Below, in pieces: positions 1-5,520 of a stretch of 8,680 bases of DNA. Position 1 is the stretch's first letter. Each line of letters opens with the position of its first letter. The translations under genes and the position numbers were made by a program. Source of the stretch: Candidatus Zixiibacteriota bacterium (lineage in GTDB: Bacteria > Zixibacteria > MSB-5A5 > GN15 > FEB-12); assembly GCA_022564135.1 (NCBI GenBank), contig JADFLZ010000070.1, forward strand, positions 1 through 8,680. Reading direction: 5' to 3'. Under the pieces are notes generated by a model. That model did not search any database, was not told the origin of the DNA, and saw only the letters and a program-made list of their open reading frames with translations.

Positions 1-1062
1 ACGGCTGAGGAAATTTCTGACTATCAGCAGCGCCGAAAAAGAATGGGCCCGGCGCTCATTACCAGAATCAAACATCTCAAAGATATTCCTCCAAAAACGC
101 GCGACGGAGTTGAAATCCCTGTCGGCGGCAATATGACTTTGCCGGGGCCGGCTGAAGAAATCATGGCTGAAAAAAATATCCCGATCGGCCTCTATCGCAG
201 TGAGTTTCTGTATCTGGCTAAAGGCACCTTTCCTGACGAAGACACTCAATTTGAGCATTATGAACAGGTGGCTAAGAAATTTGCCGGTTCTTCGGTGGTT
301 ATCAGAACTTTTGACTTAGGCTATGACAAAATGTCTGCCGACGATGCCTGGCCGCACGAAGAAAACCCGGCTCTGGGCTGGCGCGGCATACGGCCGATGC
401 TTGAAATGAAGAGCTTATTTAAGGATCAAATCAGAGCGATTCTCAGAGCCTCCAGCAGAAAGAATCTCAAAATACTGCTGCCGATGATTTCTGACATATC
501 AGAATATGACCAGGCTAAAAGACTCATAGCCCAGGTAAAATTTGAGCTAAAGAAAAAGCGGCTTCGGTTTGATGAAGATATCCCCATTGGTATTATGGTT
601 GAAGTGCCTTCCACCGTCTTAATAGCCGACAGCCTGTTCCCTAAAGTTGACTTCTTATCTATAGGCACCAACGACTTAACACAATATGTCCTGGCTGCTG
701 ACAGAAAAAACACTAAAGTGGCCGGCCTCTATAGCTCCTTTCACCCGGCGGTTCTTCAGATGATAAAAATGACCGTAGACAAAGCCAAAATCTATGGCAA
801 GCCGGTTTCTGTCTGTGGTGAAATGGCCGGAGACATTCTGGCGCTGCCATTTTTTATAGGACTGAAAATTGATTTGTTATCAATGAGTCCTAATCGTATA
901 GTAGACCTGTGCAGAACTGTAAAAAAAATCGACTCGAGCCTGGTGCAGCCCTTAGTTCACTCAGTACTGGCCAGCTCGTCCACCTCGTCGGTCATAAAAA
1001 GATTGGAAAGTTTTAAAAATGCGATCGGAAGTAGAAGACAAAAAGGAAACCACTTTGAGTAA
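1..1062 (+). CDS. ptsI: PTS enzyme I (phosphoenolpyruvate-protein phosphotransferase), C-terminal part
   Basis: Enzyme I takes the phosphoryl group from PEP onto an active-site histidine and passes it to HPr, starting the cytoplasmic PTS cascade. Only the last 353 codons are here. The reading frame is open from base 1, so the ATG at 43 is internal and the N-terminal HPr-binding and phospho-histidine domains lie upstream. What remains is the PEP-binding TIM barrel with its catalytic set intact: GLYRSEF and IRTFDLG (arginines that bind PEP phosphate), NPALGWRGIRP, MVEVPS (metal-binding Glu), the signature SIGTNDLTQY followed by AADR (metal Asp and Arg), and VCGEMAGD with the catalytic Cys. The gene ends in TAA at 1060-1062 and overlaps the isomerase gene. 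A paralogue such as PtsP, which carries an N-terminal GAF domain, cannot be excluded because the N-terminus is missing. Confidence 0.95.
   Translation, partial: TAEEISDYQQRRKRMGPALITRIKHLKDIPPKTRDGVEIPVGGNMTLPGPAEEIMAEKNIPIGLYRSEFLYLAKGTFPDEDTQFEHYEQVAKKFAGSSVVIRTFDLGYDKMSADDAWPHEENPALGWRGIRPMLEMKSLFKDQIRAILRASSRKNLKILLPMISDISEYDQAKRLIAQVKFELKKKRLRFDEDIPIGIMVEVPSTVLIADSLFPKVDFLSIGTNDLTQYVLAADRKNTKVAGLYSSFHPAVLQMIKMTVDKAKIYGKPVSVCGEMAGDILALPFFIGLKIDLLSMSPNRIVDLCRTVKKIDSSLVQPLVHSVLASSSTSSVIKRLESFKNAIGSRRQKGNHFE
1043..1047 (+). promoter_or_regulatory. Ribosome binding site deciding a TTG start
   Basis: AAGGA lies 7 bases before the TTG at 1055, inside the end of the enzyme I gene. The competing ATG at 1019 has only a weak GGA 11 bases upstream (1005-1007). 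The better-placed site favours TTG at 1055. Confidence 0.6.
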
Positions 1063-2131
1063 ACTTGATAACACCGAACAGATGCGCTCGTTGGATCCGG
1101 GCAACATGTATAATCATATTTTTGATTTTCCTGAACAGCTGGCCAGAGCTCTAAATATCGGCAAAAGCTGGAAAATTGATAAAGATATGTTTCAGGAGAT
1201 TAAGAATGTGGTGGTTATCGGCATGGGCGGCTCTGCCATTGGCGGAGATTTGGCCAGGTCGTTTTTGAGTGACAAACTGCTTGTGCCTTTTCATATTTGC
1301 CGCCATTACACTTTACCGGAGTTTGTCGACGATGAATCTCTGGTTATAGTTTCATCTTATAGCGGCAATACCGAAGAAACACTGGCAGCGCTTGATGACG
1401 CCCTGGGCCGCAAATCTATGATTGCTGCCATAAGCACCGGCGGCATGCTGGCCGATGTCTGCAAGATAAATGAAATTCCTATGGCCACTTTGCCGGGGGG
1501 AATGCAGCCCCGGGCAGCTCTTGGCTTTTCTTTTATTCCACTACTTATGCTGCTTCAGAAAGTCGGCCTGATAGAAAAAATAGAAGAGCAGGTCAAAACA
1601 GCCATTGAAAGTCTCAAGACATTCAGAGAAGATTATACCGAAGATACTCAGCTAAGCGCCAATCCTGCCAAGCAACTGGCAGAAAAACTTCAGGGCAAAG
1701 TAGTCATGGTCTATTCCGGACCAACTTTGACCGATGCCGTGGCTGTCAGATGGAAAGGACAGTTTTGTGAAAACTCCAAGACACTGGCCTTTGCCAATCA
1801 GTTCCCGGAGTTTAATCATAACGAACTGGTCGGCTGGTCCGATGTGACCCGTAATTTCACCGATAAACTGGCAGCTATAATACTTCGCGACTCAGCAGAT
1901 CATCCACAGATCAAAAAACGTATGGATATTGTGAATCCGCTTATAGAAGAAACGGGAGCTGATGTCATAGAAGTTCAGTCGCGCGGCTCTTCTGAACTCG
2001 AAAGAATTCTCAGCCTGATTCAGATGGGCGACTTTGTCTCATATTATCTGGCCATATTAAATGACCAGGACCCAACTCCGGTTTTGTCTATTGAAATGCT
2101 TAAAGATGCTTTGTCTGATAAAGACGTTTGA
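1055..2131 (+). CDS. Bifunctional phosphoglucose/phosphomannose isomerase (SIS family)
   Basis: This cytoplasmic enzyme interconverts glucose-6-P or mannose-6-P with fructose-6-P. The class was first characterised in archaea and also occurs in bacteria that lack classical Pgi. With the TTG start it has 358 residues. SIS-domain signatures are clear: GMGGSAIGGD (about 56-65), SSYSGNTEET (100-109) and LPGGMQPRAALG (146-157). The catalytic segment KGQFCENSK is followed by FPEFNHNE, which places the family's catalytic Glu at about 239 and His at about 255. Their 16-residue spacing is typical of this family. A C-terminal Lys near 350 (EMLKDAL) is the likely third catalytic residue. Start choice: TTG at 1055 has a good Shine-Dalgarno and gives an N-terminus (13 residues before DPGNM) of the usual length; ATG at 1019 would give 370 residues. 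It overlaps enzyme I by 8 bases and is probably co-transcribed and translationally coupled. Function is confident; the start is moderately so. Confidence 0.92.
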   Translation: MSKLDNTEQMRSLDPGNMYNHIFDFPEQLARALNIGKSWKIDKDMFQEIKNVVVIGMGGSAIGGDLARSFLSDKLLVPFHICRHYTLPEFVDDESLVIVSSYSGNTEETLAALDDALGRKSMIAAISTGGMLADVCKINEIPMATLPGGMQPRAALGFSFIPLLMLLQKVGLIEKIEEQVKTAIESLKTFREDYTEDTQLSANPAKQLAEKLQGKVVMVYSGPTLTDAVAVRWKGQFCENSKTLAFANQFPEFNHNELVGWSDVTRNFTDKLAAIILRDSADHPQIKKRMDIVNPLIEETGADVIEVQSRGSSELERILSLIQMGDFVSYYLAILNDQDPTPVLSIEMLKDALSDKDV

Positions 2132-2140
2132 TTCTATAAT
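2111..2140 (+). promoter_or_regulatory. Candidate sigma-70-type promoter P1
   Basis: TTGTCT (2111-2116), an 18-base spacer and a perfect TATAAT (2135-2140) predict a start near 2147. The -35 box lies inside the end of the isomerase gene. It could drive the secreted protein/regulator pair, leaving a leader of about 230 bases. The match is by eye only. Confidence 0.4.
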
Positions 2141-2209
2141 AAAATAGCCCCGTTGGCACTCTTTCAAATCGCCGCAAAATCAGCGCAAACCGCTTACGGG
2201 CAATAAGTT

Positions 2210-2253
2210 AAGCTACTGGTTAGTCAAAATATCAATTGACAGATCAGTAGCTT
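2210..2253 (+). repeat. Long imperfect inverted repeat: operator or terminator
   Basis: AAGCTACTG (2210-2218) pairs perfectly with CAGTAGCTT (2245-2253). Inside, GTCAA (2223-2227) pairs with TTGAC (2236-2240), giving an 18-position imperfect stem with an 8-base loop. The T-rich run after it (CTGTTTATTGTT) is interrupted, so it is at best a weak terminator for the isomerase operon. It also covers the -35 box of promoter P2, which would suit a repressor or autoregulatory operator. Confidence 0.5.
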
Positions 2254-2264
2254 CTGTTTATTGT
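2236..2264 (+). promoter_or_regulatory. Candidate sigma-70-type promoter P2
   Basis: A perfect TTGACA (2236-2241), an exact 17-base spacer and TATTGT (2259-2264, 4 of 6) predict a start near 2271, about 110 bases before the secreted-protein gene. The -35 box is the inner right arm of the dyad at 2210-2253. The leader after it can form a small hairpin, CCAAT/ATTGG (2321-2335). This is the better of the two promoter candidates for this gene pair. Confidence 0.5.
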
Positions 2265-2367
2265 TAAGCATAGCGGAAAATTACAGAACCCGCTCCCCAA
2301 CAAGCTTCAATAATATTCCGCCAATTTTTGATTGGGCATAAGGATGTTTAAAACATAACCAATATCA

Positions 2368-2373
2368 AAGGAG
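2368..2373 (+). promoter_or_regulatory. Strong Shine-Dalgarno of the secreted-protein gene
   Basis: AAGGAG lies 6 bases before the ATG at 2380, a near-ideal site. The overlapping regulator gene has only GGGG at 2715-2718, so ribosomes probably reach the regulator mostly by coupling from this one. Confidence 0.75.
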
Positions 2374-2379
2374 TGTAAC

Positions 2380-2730
2380 ATGAAACGCTTAATCTCTGTA
2401 TTGGCAATGGCGCTGATACTAATAATGATGTCATGGGGGACTGCATATGCTCTCGACGCCCCTGTTAAGCTGAGGATAGTCCAGTACGACCACCCCTGGG
2501 GCGGCGACCATCAAAACGGGGATTTTCCTAACCCCTCGCCTGATCCGAAAGACCCTCCTCAGGATGTTCAGAAGACCGGCGGTTTCACGTCCTGGATAAC
2601 TAACTGGTTCTTAAACAGTATCTATTACCTGAATTTATTACCGAAGAGCGACATCACTATAGACGTAACTGAAGACACTAACACCGATAACGATGCAACC
2701 AACTATAACTATACGGGGTCAAACAAATGA
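2380..2730 (+). CDS. Small secreted protein of unrecognised family
   Basis: I do not recognise this 116-residue protein. Residues 1-24 are a clear signal peptide: MKRL, a hydrophobic core of about 14 residues, then AYA just before residue 25. The mature part is about 92 residues with no Cys. It has an HPWGGDH motif (38-44), a Pro/Asp-rich stretch (about 49-60), a hydrophobic and aromatic segment rich in W, F, Y and L (about 69-88), and a Thr/Asn/Asp-rich acidic tail (92-116). It should be exported to the periplasm or outside; the 69-88 segment might associate with membrane or with a partner. Its stop overlaps the start of the TPR/sigma-54 regulator as ATGA (2727-2730), so the two are almost certainly co-expressed and likely linked in function. 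It could be a signal or pro-signal for the regulator, a regulated output, or an envelope protein. These roles are inference. Confidence 0.8.
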   Translation: MKRLISVLAMALILIMMSWGTAYALDAPVKLRIVQYDHPWGGDHQNGDFPNPSPDPKDPPQDVQKTGGFTSWITNWFLNSIYYLNLLPKSDITIDVTEDTNTDNDATNYNYTGSNK

Positions 2731-4964
2731 ACCGAAGCGTAATACACGGCGATTCATTCCCGGATGTTGCGTTGCATTATCTAACGTCGCTACTCAAGCG
2801 CCGGGAATATGCCAATGTAGTCAAATACTACGAAGATAATCGTAGCGAATTTGATGCATTCGGCGGCACCAGAGCAGGTGAATCACTTCATCTGGTGTCA
2901 CAGGCCTACGCTTCGCTAAACAACCACCCTGCAGCGCTCCGAACCGCTCGACTGGCACAGCAAGAAGCTGTCGCAGAGGGTGATTCGGTTTTACTCGCTG
3001 AAATATTCAGTACTATCGGATCGGTCCTGATTCGATTGGGTGAGTACAAAGAAGCAGAAAAGGCCTTTCGTGATGCGGAGTCTATTTTCCGCAGAAACGA
3101 CCAGCTTGAAGGACAATGCCGGGCTTTAAATCAGCTCTCCGGCTTGTTTTTCAGACAAAACGATTATCAGAATTCACTGGCAATCTTAACAGATGCTTTG
3201 AATATCGCCCACCAACTGGGTGACACCAAAAAGACTGCCTATATGATGGGCAACCTTGGCCGGTTGAATACTTTCTTAGGCGATTTTCCGGAAGCAACTA
3301 AGCACTTGCAGCTTAACATTGATGTCTCTACCGAACTGGATGACTGGCTTGAAGTAGGCAGAGCCTATTTGTCATTAGCCTATGTTCACATTCAGACCGG
3401 AGAATATCAAACAGCCGAAGAATATCTGCAAAAAGCAAAAGAGTTCTTGAGCAAACAGAAAAGTGAAAGAGATAATGTTATTTATCTCACTTATCTGGGA
3501 GAACTCTATCGTCACATGGGACGACTGACTGAGAGTGAATCAATTCTAAAAACGGCGCTCAAGCAAGCTGAAGAGATAGCGCCCGGCACAACTTTGGCCG
3601 GACGCGCCATGCGCCATCTGGCAGAATTGTATGTCATCGAGCAGAAGTTTCCGGCTGCCGGCAGAATGGCGGCTAAATCGATGACGATAATGCAAAAAGC
3701 GTCTGACAGAGTCGAATGTGGAGCTCTCTACAAACTCAAAGCAGTTATCGCAGGTAACTGCCAGGACCAGGAGGCTTGTCAGAAATACTTCAGCCTTTCC
3801 ATTGGCTTGCTCTCTGATGCGGGCGTACGTTTTGAAAAAGCGGATGCACTTGTAAAAGCAGGCATCTCTGAAGTCTTTAGTAAAAAGAAACGTCTTATGT
3901 TTCTTTTTAGAGCTGAAGAATTCTATGCCCGCTATCGCATTGCACCGCAATTAGACAAAGTAGGCGCCTTGATTCAGGAATTGGGCGAAGTTACATCGGA
4001 CAGGGCAGCATCTAAATCTGCTGGGAAATCTGTCGAATCTGGATTTCTAACCAATTCAAGTGATATCAAACGCTTTATGAGTCAGCTTGCAATCATCAGC
4101 AAAATGGATTTGACAATTTTGCTGACCGGTGAAACAGGCGTGGGCAAGGATCATATGGCCCGTTACTATCATTCTCAAGTCAGGCCAGATGGACCGTTCG
4201 TAGCCATCAACTGTGCTTCAGTGCCGGAGACGCTACTGGAGTCGGAACTTTTTGGTTACAAAAAAGGCGCCTTTACCGGCGCTAACTCGGATAAACTCGG
4301 CTTGTTTGCCTCGGCCAACGGCGGCGTTCTTTTCTTGGATGAAATTGGCGATATGCCGTTTGCTCTGCAGGCCAAACTTCTGGGAGTTCTGGAACACAGA
4401 CGAGTTCTGCCTCTTGGTTCAACCAAAGAGGTTAAACTTGACGTAGCTTTAGTGGCCGCTACAAACCATAACTTAGAAGAGATGGTCGAGCAGGGACAAT
4501 TCCGGCGAGATCTCTACTATCGTCTAAGCGGCATGACATACCATATTCCTGCTTTAAGAGAGCGCAAGGAAGACATTTCTCTTCTTTTGAATCACTTTAT
4601 TAACGGTTCGAGCTTAAACTTAGATTCGGGCAAAATTCCTGAAGAAATGCTCCAGCAATTTCTGGAGTATGACTGGCCCGGAAATGTGCGTGAGCTTCAG
4701 AATAAAGTGAAGAAACTTGAAGTGATGGCACAGCTGGTTGCCGAAGGTGACTTAGTTGAGCTGACCAGGTCTCTCTTGTCAACTGGTGACGAGATCAAAA
4801 ACCATAGCTTAACAGAGAAAGTTGCTGAGTTTGAAAGGCAACTAATTGTCGAAGCTCTGCTGGCTGCCAAAGGCAACAAGTCCAGAGCGGCCAGATTTCT
4901 GGGCATTCATGAGGCTACCGTGCGTACTAAACTAAAACGTTACGGTATAAGCCTGGCTGGCTAA
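2727..4964 (+). CDS. TPR-domain sigma-54-dependent transcriptional activator (AAA+, Fis-type HTH)
   Basis: This 745-residue enhancer-binding protein would remodel sigma-54 RNA polymerase by ATP hydrolysis. Residues about 10-410 are helical, with TPR-type repeats best seen between 88 and 325 (for example GEYKEAEKAFRDAE, NDYQNSLAILTDAL, GEYQTAEEYLQKA). The AAA+ domain (about 440-675) has Walker A GETGVGKD (468-475), GAFTGA (514-519, the sigma-54 contact loop), Walker B GGVLFLDEIG (532-541), ATN sensor I (578-580), FRRDLYYRL with the arginine fingers (592-600) and WPGNVREL sensor II (650-657). A Fis-type HTH ends the protein (about 698-742). No receiver, PAS or GAF domain is present, so the TPR region should sense a protein or peptide partner. 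The start overlaps the secreted-protein gene by 4 bases. Its likely target promoter lies about 275 bases downstream at 5237. The domain assignment is very secure; the ligand is unknown. Confidence 0.95.
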   Translation: MNRSVIHGDSFPDVALHYLTSLLKRREYANVVKYYEDNRSEFDAFGGTRAGESLHLVSQAYASLNNHPAALRTARLAQQEAVAEGDSVLLAEIFSTIGSVLIRLGEYKEAEKAFRDAESIFRRNDQLEGQCRALNQLSGLFFRQNDYQNSLAILTDALNIAHQLGDTKKTAYMMGNLGRLNTFLGDFPEATKHLQLNIDVSTELDDWLEVGRAYLSLAYVHIQTGEYQTAEEYLQKAKEFLSKQKSERDNVIYLTYLGELYRHMGRLTESESILKTALKQAEEIAPGTTLAGRAMRHLAELYVIEQKFPAAGRMAAKSMTIMQKASDRVECGALYKLKAVIAGNCQDQEACQKYFSLSIGLLSDAGVRFEKADALVKAGISEVFSKKKRLMFLFRAEEFYARYRIAPQLDKVGALIQELGEVTSDRAASKSAGKSVESGFLTNSSDIKRFMSQLAIISKMDLTILLTGETGVGKDHMARYYHSQVRPDGPFVAINCASVPETLLESELFGYKKGAFTGANSDKLGLFASANGGVLFLDEIGDMPFALQAKLLGVLEHRRVLPLGSTKEVKLDVALVAATNHNLEEMVEQGQFRRDLYYRLSGMTYHIPALRERKEDISLLLNHFINGSSLNLDSGKIPEEMLQQFLEYDWPGNVRELQNKVKKLEVMAQLVAEGDLVELTRSLLSTGDEIKNHSLTEKVAEFERQLIVEALLAAKGNKSRAARFLGIHEATVRTKLKRYGISLAG

Positions 4965-4977
4965 TATATGTGCGATG

Positions 4978-5014
4978 TGACAGAGAGTTACCCACACTCT
5001 CTGTCATTCGTTTT
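4978..5014 (+). terminator. Inverted repeat IR1, terminator-like, after the regulator gene
   Basis: A perfect 11-bp stem (TGACAGAGAGT 4978-4988, ACTCTCTGTCA 4996-5006) with a 7-base loop starts 13 bases after the regulator stop and is followed by TTCGTTTT. The stem is not GC-rich and the T run is broken, so termination may be partial. It shares the AGAGAGTTAC core with IR2 and could also be a binding site for the regulator, since it lies about 245 bases upstream of the sigma-54 promoter. Confidence 0.6.
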
Positions 5015-5068
5015 GAAAAAGTAGTTAGCCGACGTTTACTGCTACGAATTCATGTTACATTCCTTTTT

Positions 5069-5115
5069 AGGCAGTAACTCTCTGATATAGAGAGAGTTAC
5101 TGCCTTTTATTTTTA
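5069..5115 (+). terminator. Inverted repeat IR2: strong intrinsic terminator
   Basis: A 15-bp perfect stem (5069-5083 with 5091-5105; inner core GTAACTCTCT/AGAGAGTTAC, base GGC/GCC) has a 7-base loop and runs into TTTTATTTTT. This is a textbook Rho-independent terminator for the secreted-protein/regulator operon. Its left arm can alternatively pair with the left arm of IR1: CAGAGAGTTAC (4981-4991) against GTAACTCTCTG (5074-5084), 11 bp. Confidence 0.85.
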
Positions 5116-5117
5116 TC

Positions 5118-5139
5118 TGCTCGTAGATTTATACGAGCA
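5118..5139 (+). promoter_or_regulatory. Inverted repeat IR3: candidate activator-binding site (UAS)
   Basis: TGCTCGTA (5118-5125) and TACGAGCA (5132-5139) are perfect 8-base half-sites separated by 6 bases. No T run follows, so it is not a terminator. Its size and symmetry resemble operators of Fis-type HTH activators such as NtrC, and its centre is about 110 bases upstream of the -24 box at 5238, a usual position for an enhancer site. A weaker dyad follows at 5142-5162 (AAATC/GATTT core). Assignment to the neighbouring regulator is inference. Confidence 0.5.
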
Positions 5140-5236
5140 AATCAAATCACATCAGATTTTGAAAGCTTCAGGCGTATCATTTAAGTCGTTGAATAATAAT
5201 AAGTTATCATGAGATCGGGGAGTGCTGCTGTAGAAA

Positions 5237-5252
5237 GGGCACGGCTGTTGCT
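5237..5252 (+). promoter_or_regulatory. Sigma-54 (-24/-12) promoter
   Basis: The sequence GGGCACG-N4-TTGCT matches the sigma-54 consensus (TGGCACG-N4-TTGCW) at every position except the first T. The invariant GG (5238-5239) and GC (5250-5251) are exactly 10 bases apart. The predicted start is about 5263. It lies about 275 bases after the gene for a sigma-54 activator and downstream of a perfect dyad (IR3) that could be its enhancer. It reads toward a terminator at 5329-5367 and then the symporter gene. Confidence 0.7.
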
Positions 5253-5262
5253 TAAACGTTGC

Positions 5263-5367
5263 TTGTCATTTTTGCTCGAAGGGTACTGTCGAGGTACTCC
5301 GTTCTTCTTTTCTCTTTGGTGAAGAGGCTGCCCGCACGTGAGGGGTGTGCGGGTGGTCTATTTTTTT
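5263..5367 (+). ncRNA. Candidate sigma-54-driven small RNA (about 105 nt)
   Basis: This stretch runs from the predicted sigma-54 start to the end of a T7 tract. It has three successive hairpins: GGGTAC/GTACTC (5281-5286 with 5294-5299, one G-T pair; CTCGA/TCGAG at 5275-5279 and 5289-5293 is an alternative), CTCTT/AAGAG (5312-5316 with 5322-5326), and the terminator. A single-stranded pyrimidine-rich segment (about 5300-5311) could base-pair with targets. No known RNA family was recognised (not SRP, 6S, tmRNA, RNase P, nor a common riboswitch that I can recall). A sigma-70-like -10 TATCAT at 5205-5210, with no good -35, could give a longer form starting near 5217; there GGAGTGCT (5219-5226) could pair with GGTACTCC (5293-5300). 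It could instead be an attenuated leader of the symporter gene. Confidence 0.45.
5329..5367 (+). terminator. Intrinsic terminator
   Basis: CCCGCAC (5331-5337) pairs with GTGCGGG (5347-5353), extended by G-T pairs on both sides, with a short loop. Six bases later a run of seven T follows (5361-5367). There is no protein gene between this and the previous terminator at 5069-5115, which is the main reason to suspect an RNA gene or regulated leader here. Confidence 0.8.
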
Positions 5368-5380
5368 GCCCGGTCTCTAT

Positions 5381-5408
5381 TTTAGACGAATCAAGCGGCA
5401 ATTATAAT
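5381..5408 (+). promoter_or_regulatory. Candidate sigma-70-type promoter for the symporter gene
   Basis: A perfect TATAAT (5403-5408) is preceded at 16 bases by TTTAGA (5381-5386). The start would be near 5415, just after the terminator and about 105 bases before the symporter ATG. The -35 match is modest. It would let the transporter be expressed independently of the sigma-54 transcript. Confidence 0.45.
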
Positions 5409-5457
5409 CAGTCATATTTTAACAATTTATAAACTTGTTGCTTTGCCCTGCTCAGAA

Positions 5458-5477
5458 GCGGATTTTTGACAATCCGC
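5458..5477 (+). repeat. Leader hairpin upstream of the symporter gene
   Basis: GCGGATT (5458-5464) and AATCCGC (5471-5477) form a perfect 7-bp stem with a 6-base loop, ending 31 bases before the Shine-Dalgarno. The A/T run after it (AATTTTG) is weak for termination. It could be a UTR structure or a DNA operator. Confidence 0.4.
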
Positions 5478-5507
5478 AATTTTGTAGAATGTGAATTTCG
5501 ATTCTGA

Positions 5508-5513
5508 AGGGAG
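5508..5513 (+). promoter_or_regulatory. Ribosome binding site deciding the symporter start
   Basis: AGGGAG lies 7 bases before the ATG at 5521. It sits inside the 10-codon extension that a GTG start at 5491 would add, so the ATG is preferred. Confidence 0.7.
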
Positions 5514-5520
5514 CCGCCGG

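Noticed and set aside
2154..2170. TTGGCAC resembling a sigma-54 -24 element upstream of the secreted-protein gene
   Set aside because: The -12 GC is missing: ten bases after GG the sequence reads AA, so the essential spacing rule fails.
2344..2356. Small palindrome ATGTTT-A-AAACAT before the secreted-protein gene
   Set aside because: It is AT-rich and short, with no room for an RNA loop. It could be a binding site, but nothing supports that.
3546..3950. Long - strand ORF (134 codons) inside the regulator gene, and similar - strand ORFs elsewhere
   Set aside because: They lie opposite strongly supported genes, have no recognisable domains and no ribosome sites; they are shadows.
5209..5322. 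A 37-codon ATG frame ending 6 bases before the terminator stem, like an attenuation leader peptide
   Set aside because: There is no Shine-Dalgarno, its ATG overlaps a possible -10 box, the sigma-54 promoter lies inside it, and the codons show no run of one amino acid beyond FFF. Such a length is common by chance.
5210..5367. Known RNA families in the leader (SRP RNA, 6S RNA, c-di-GMP, glycine, fluoride or Na+ riboswitch)
   Set aside because: No conserved core of the families I know could be matched. A covariance-model scan would be decisive.
5466..5490. TTGACA (5466-5471) with TAGAAT (5485-5490) as a sigma-70 promoter for the symporter
   Set aside because: The spacer is only 13 bases, and TTGACA is part of the hairpin loop and stem at 5458-5477.
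5491..5520. GTG at 5491 as the symporter start
   Set aside because: The Shine-Dalgarno at 5508-5513 lies inside this extension, and the extra residues are charged and unlike the start of PutP proteins.
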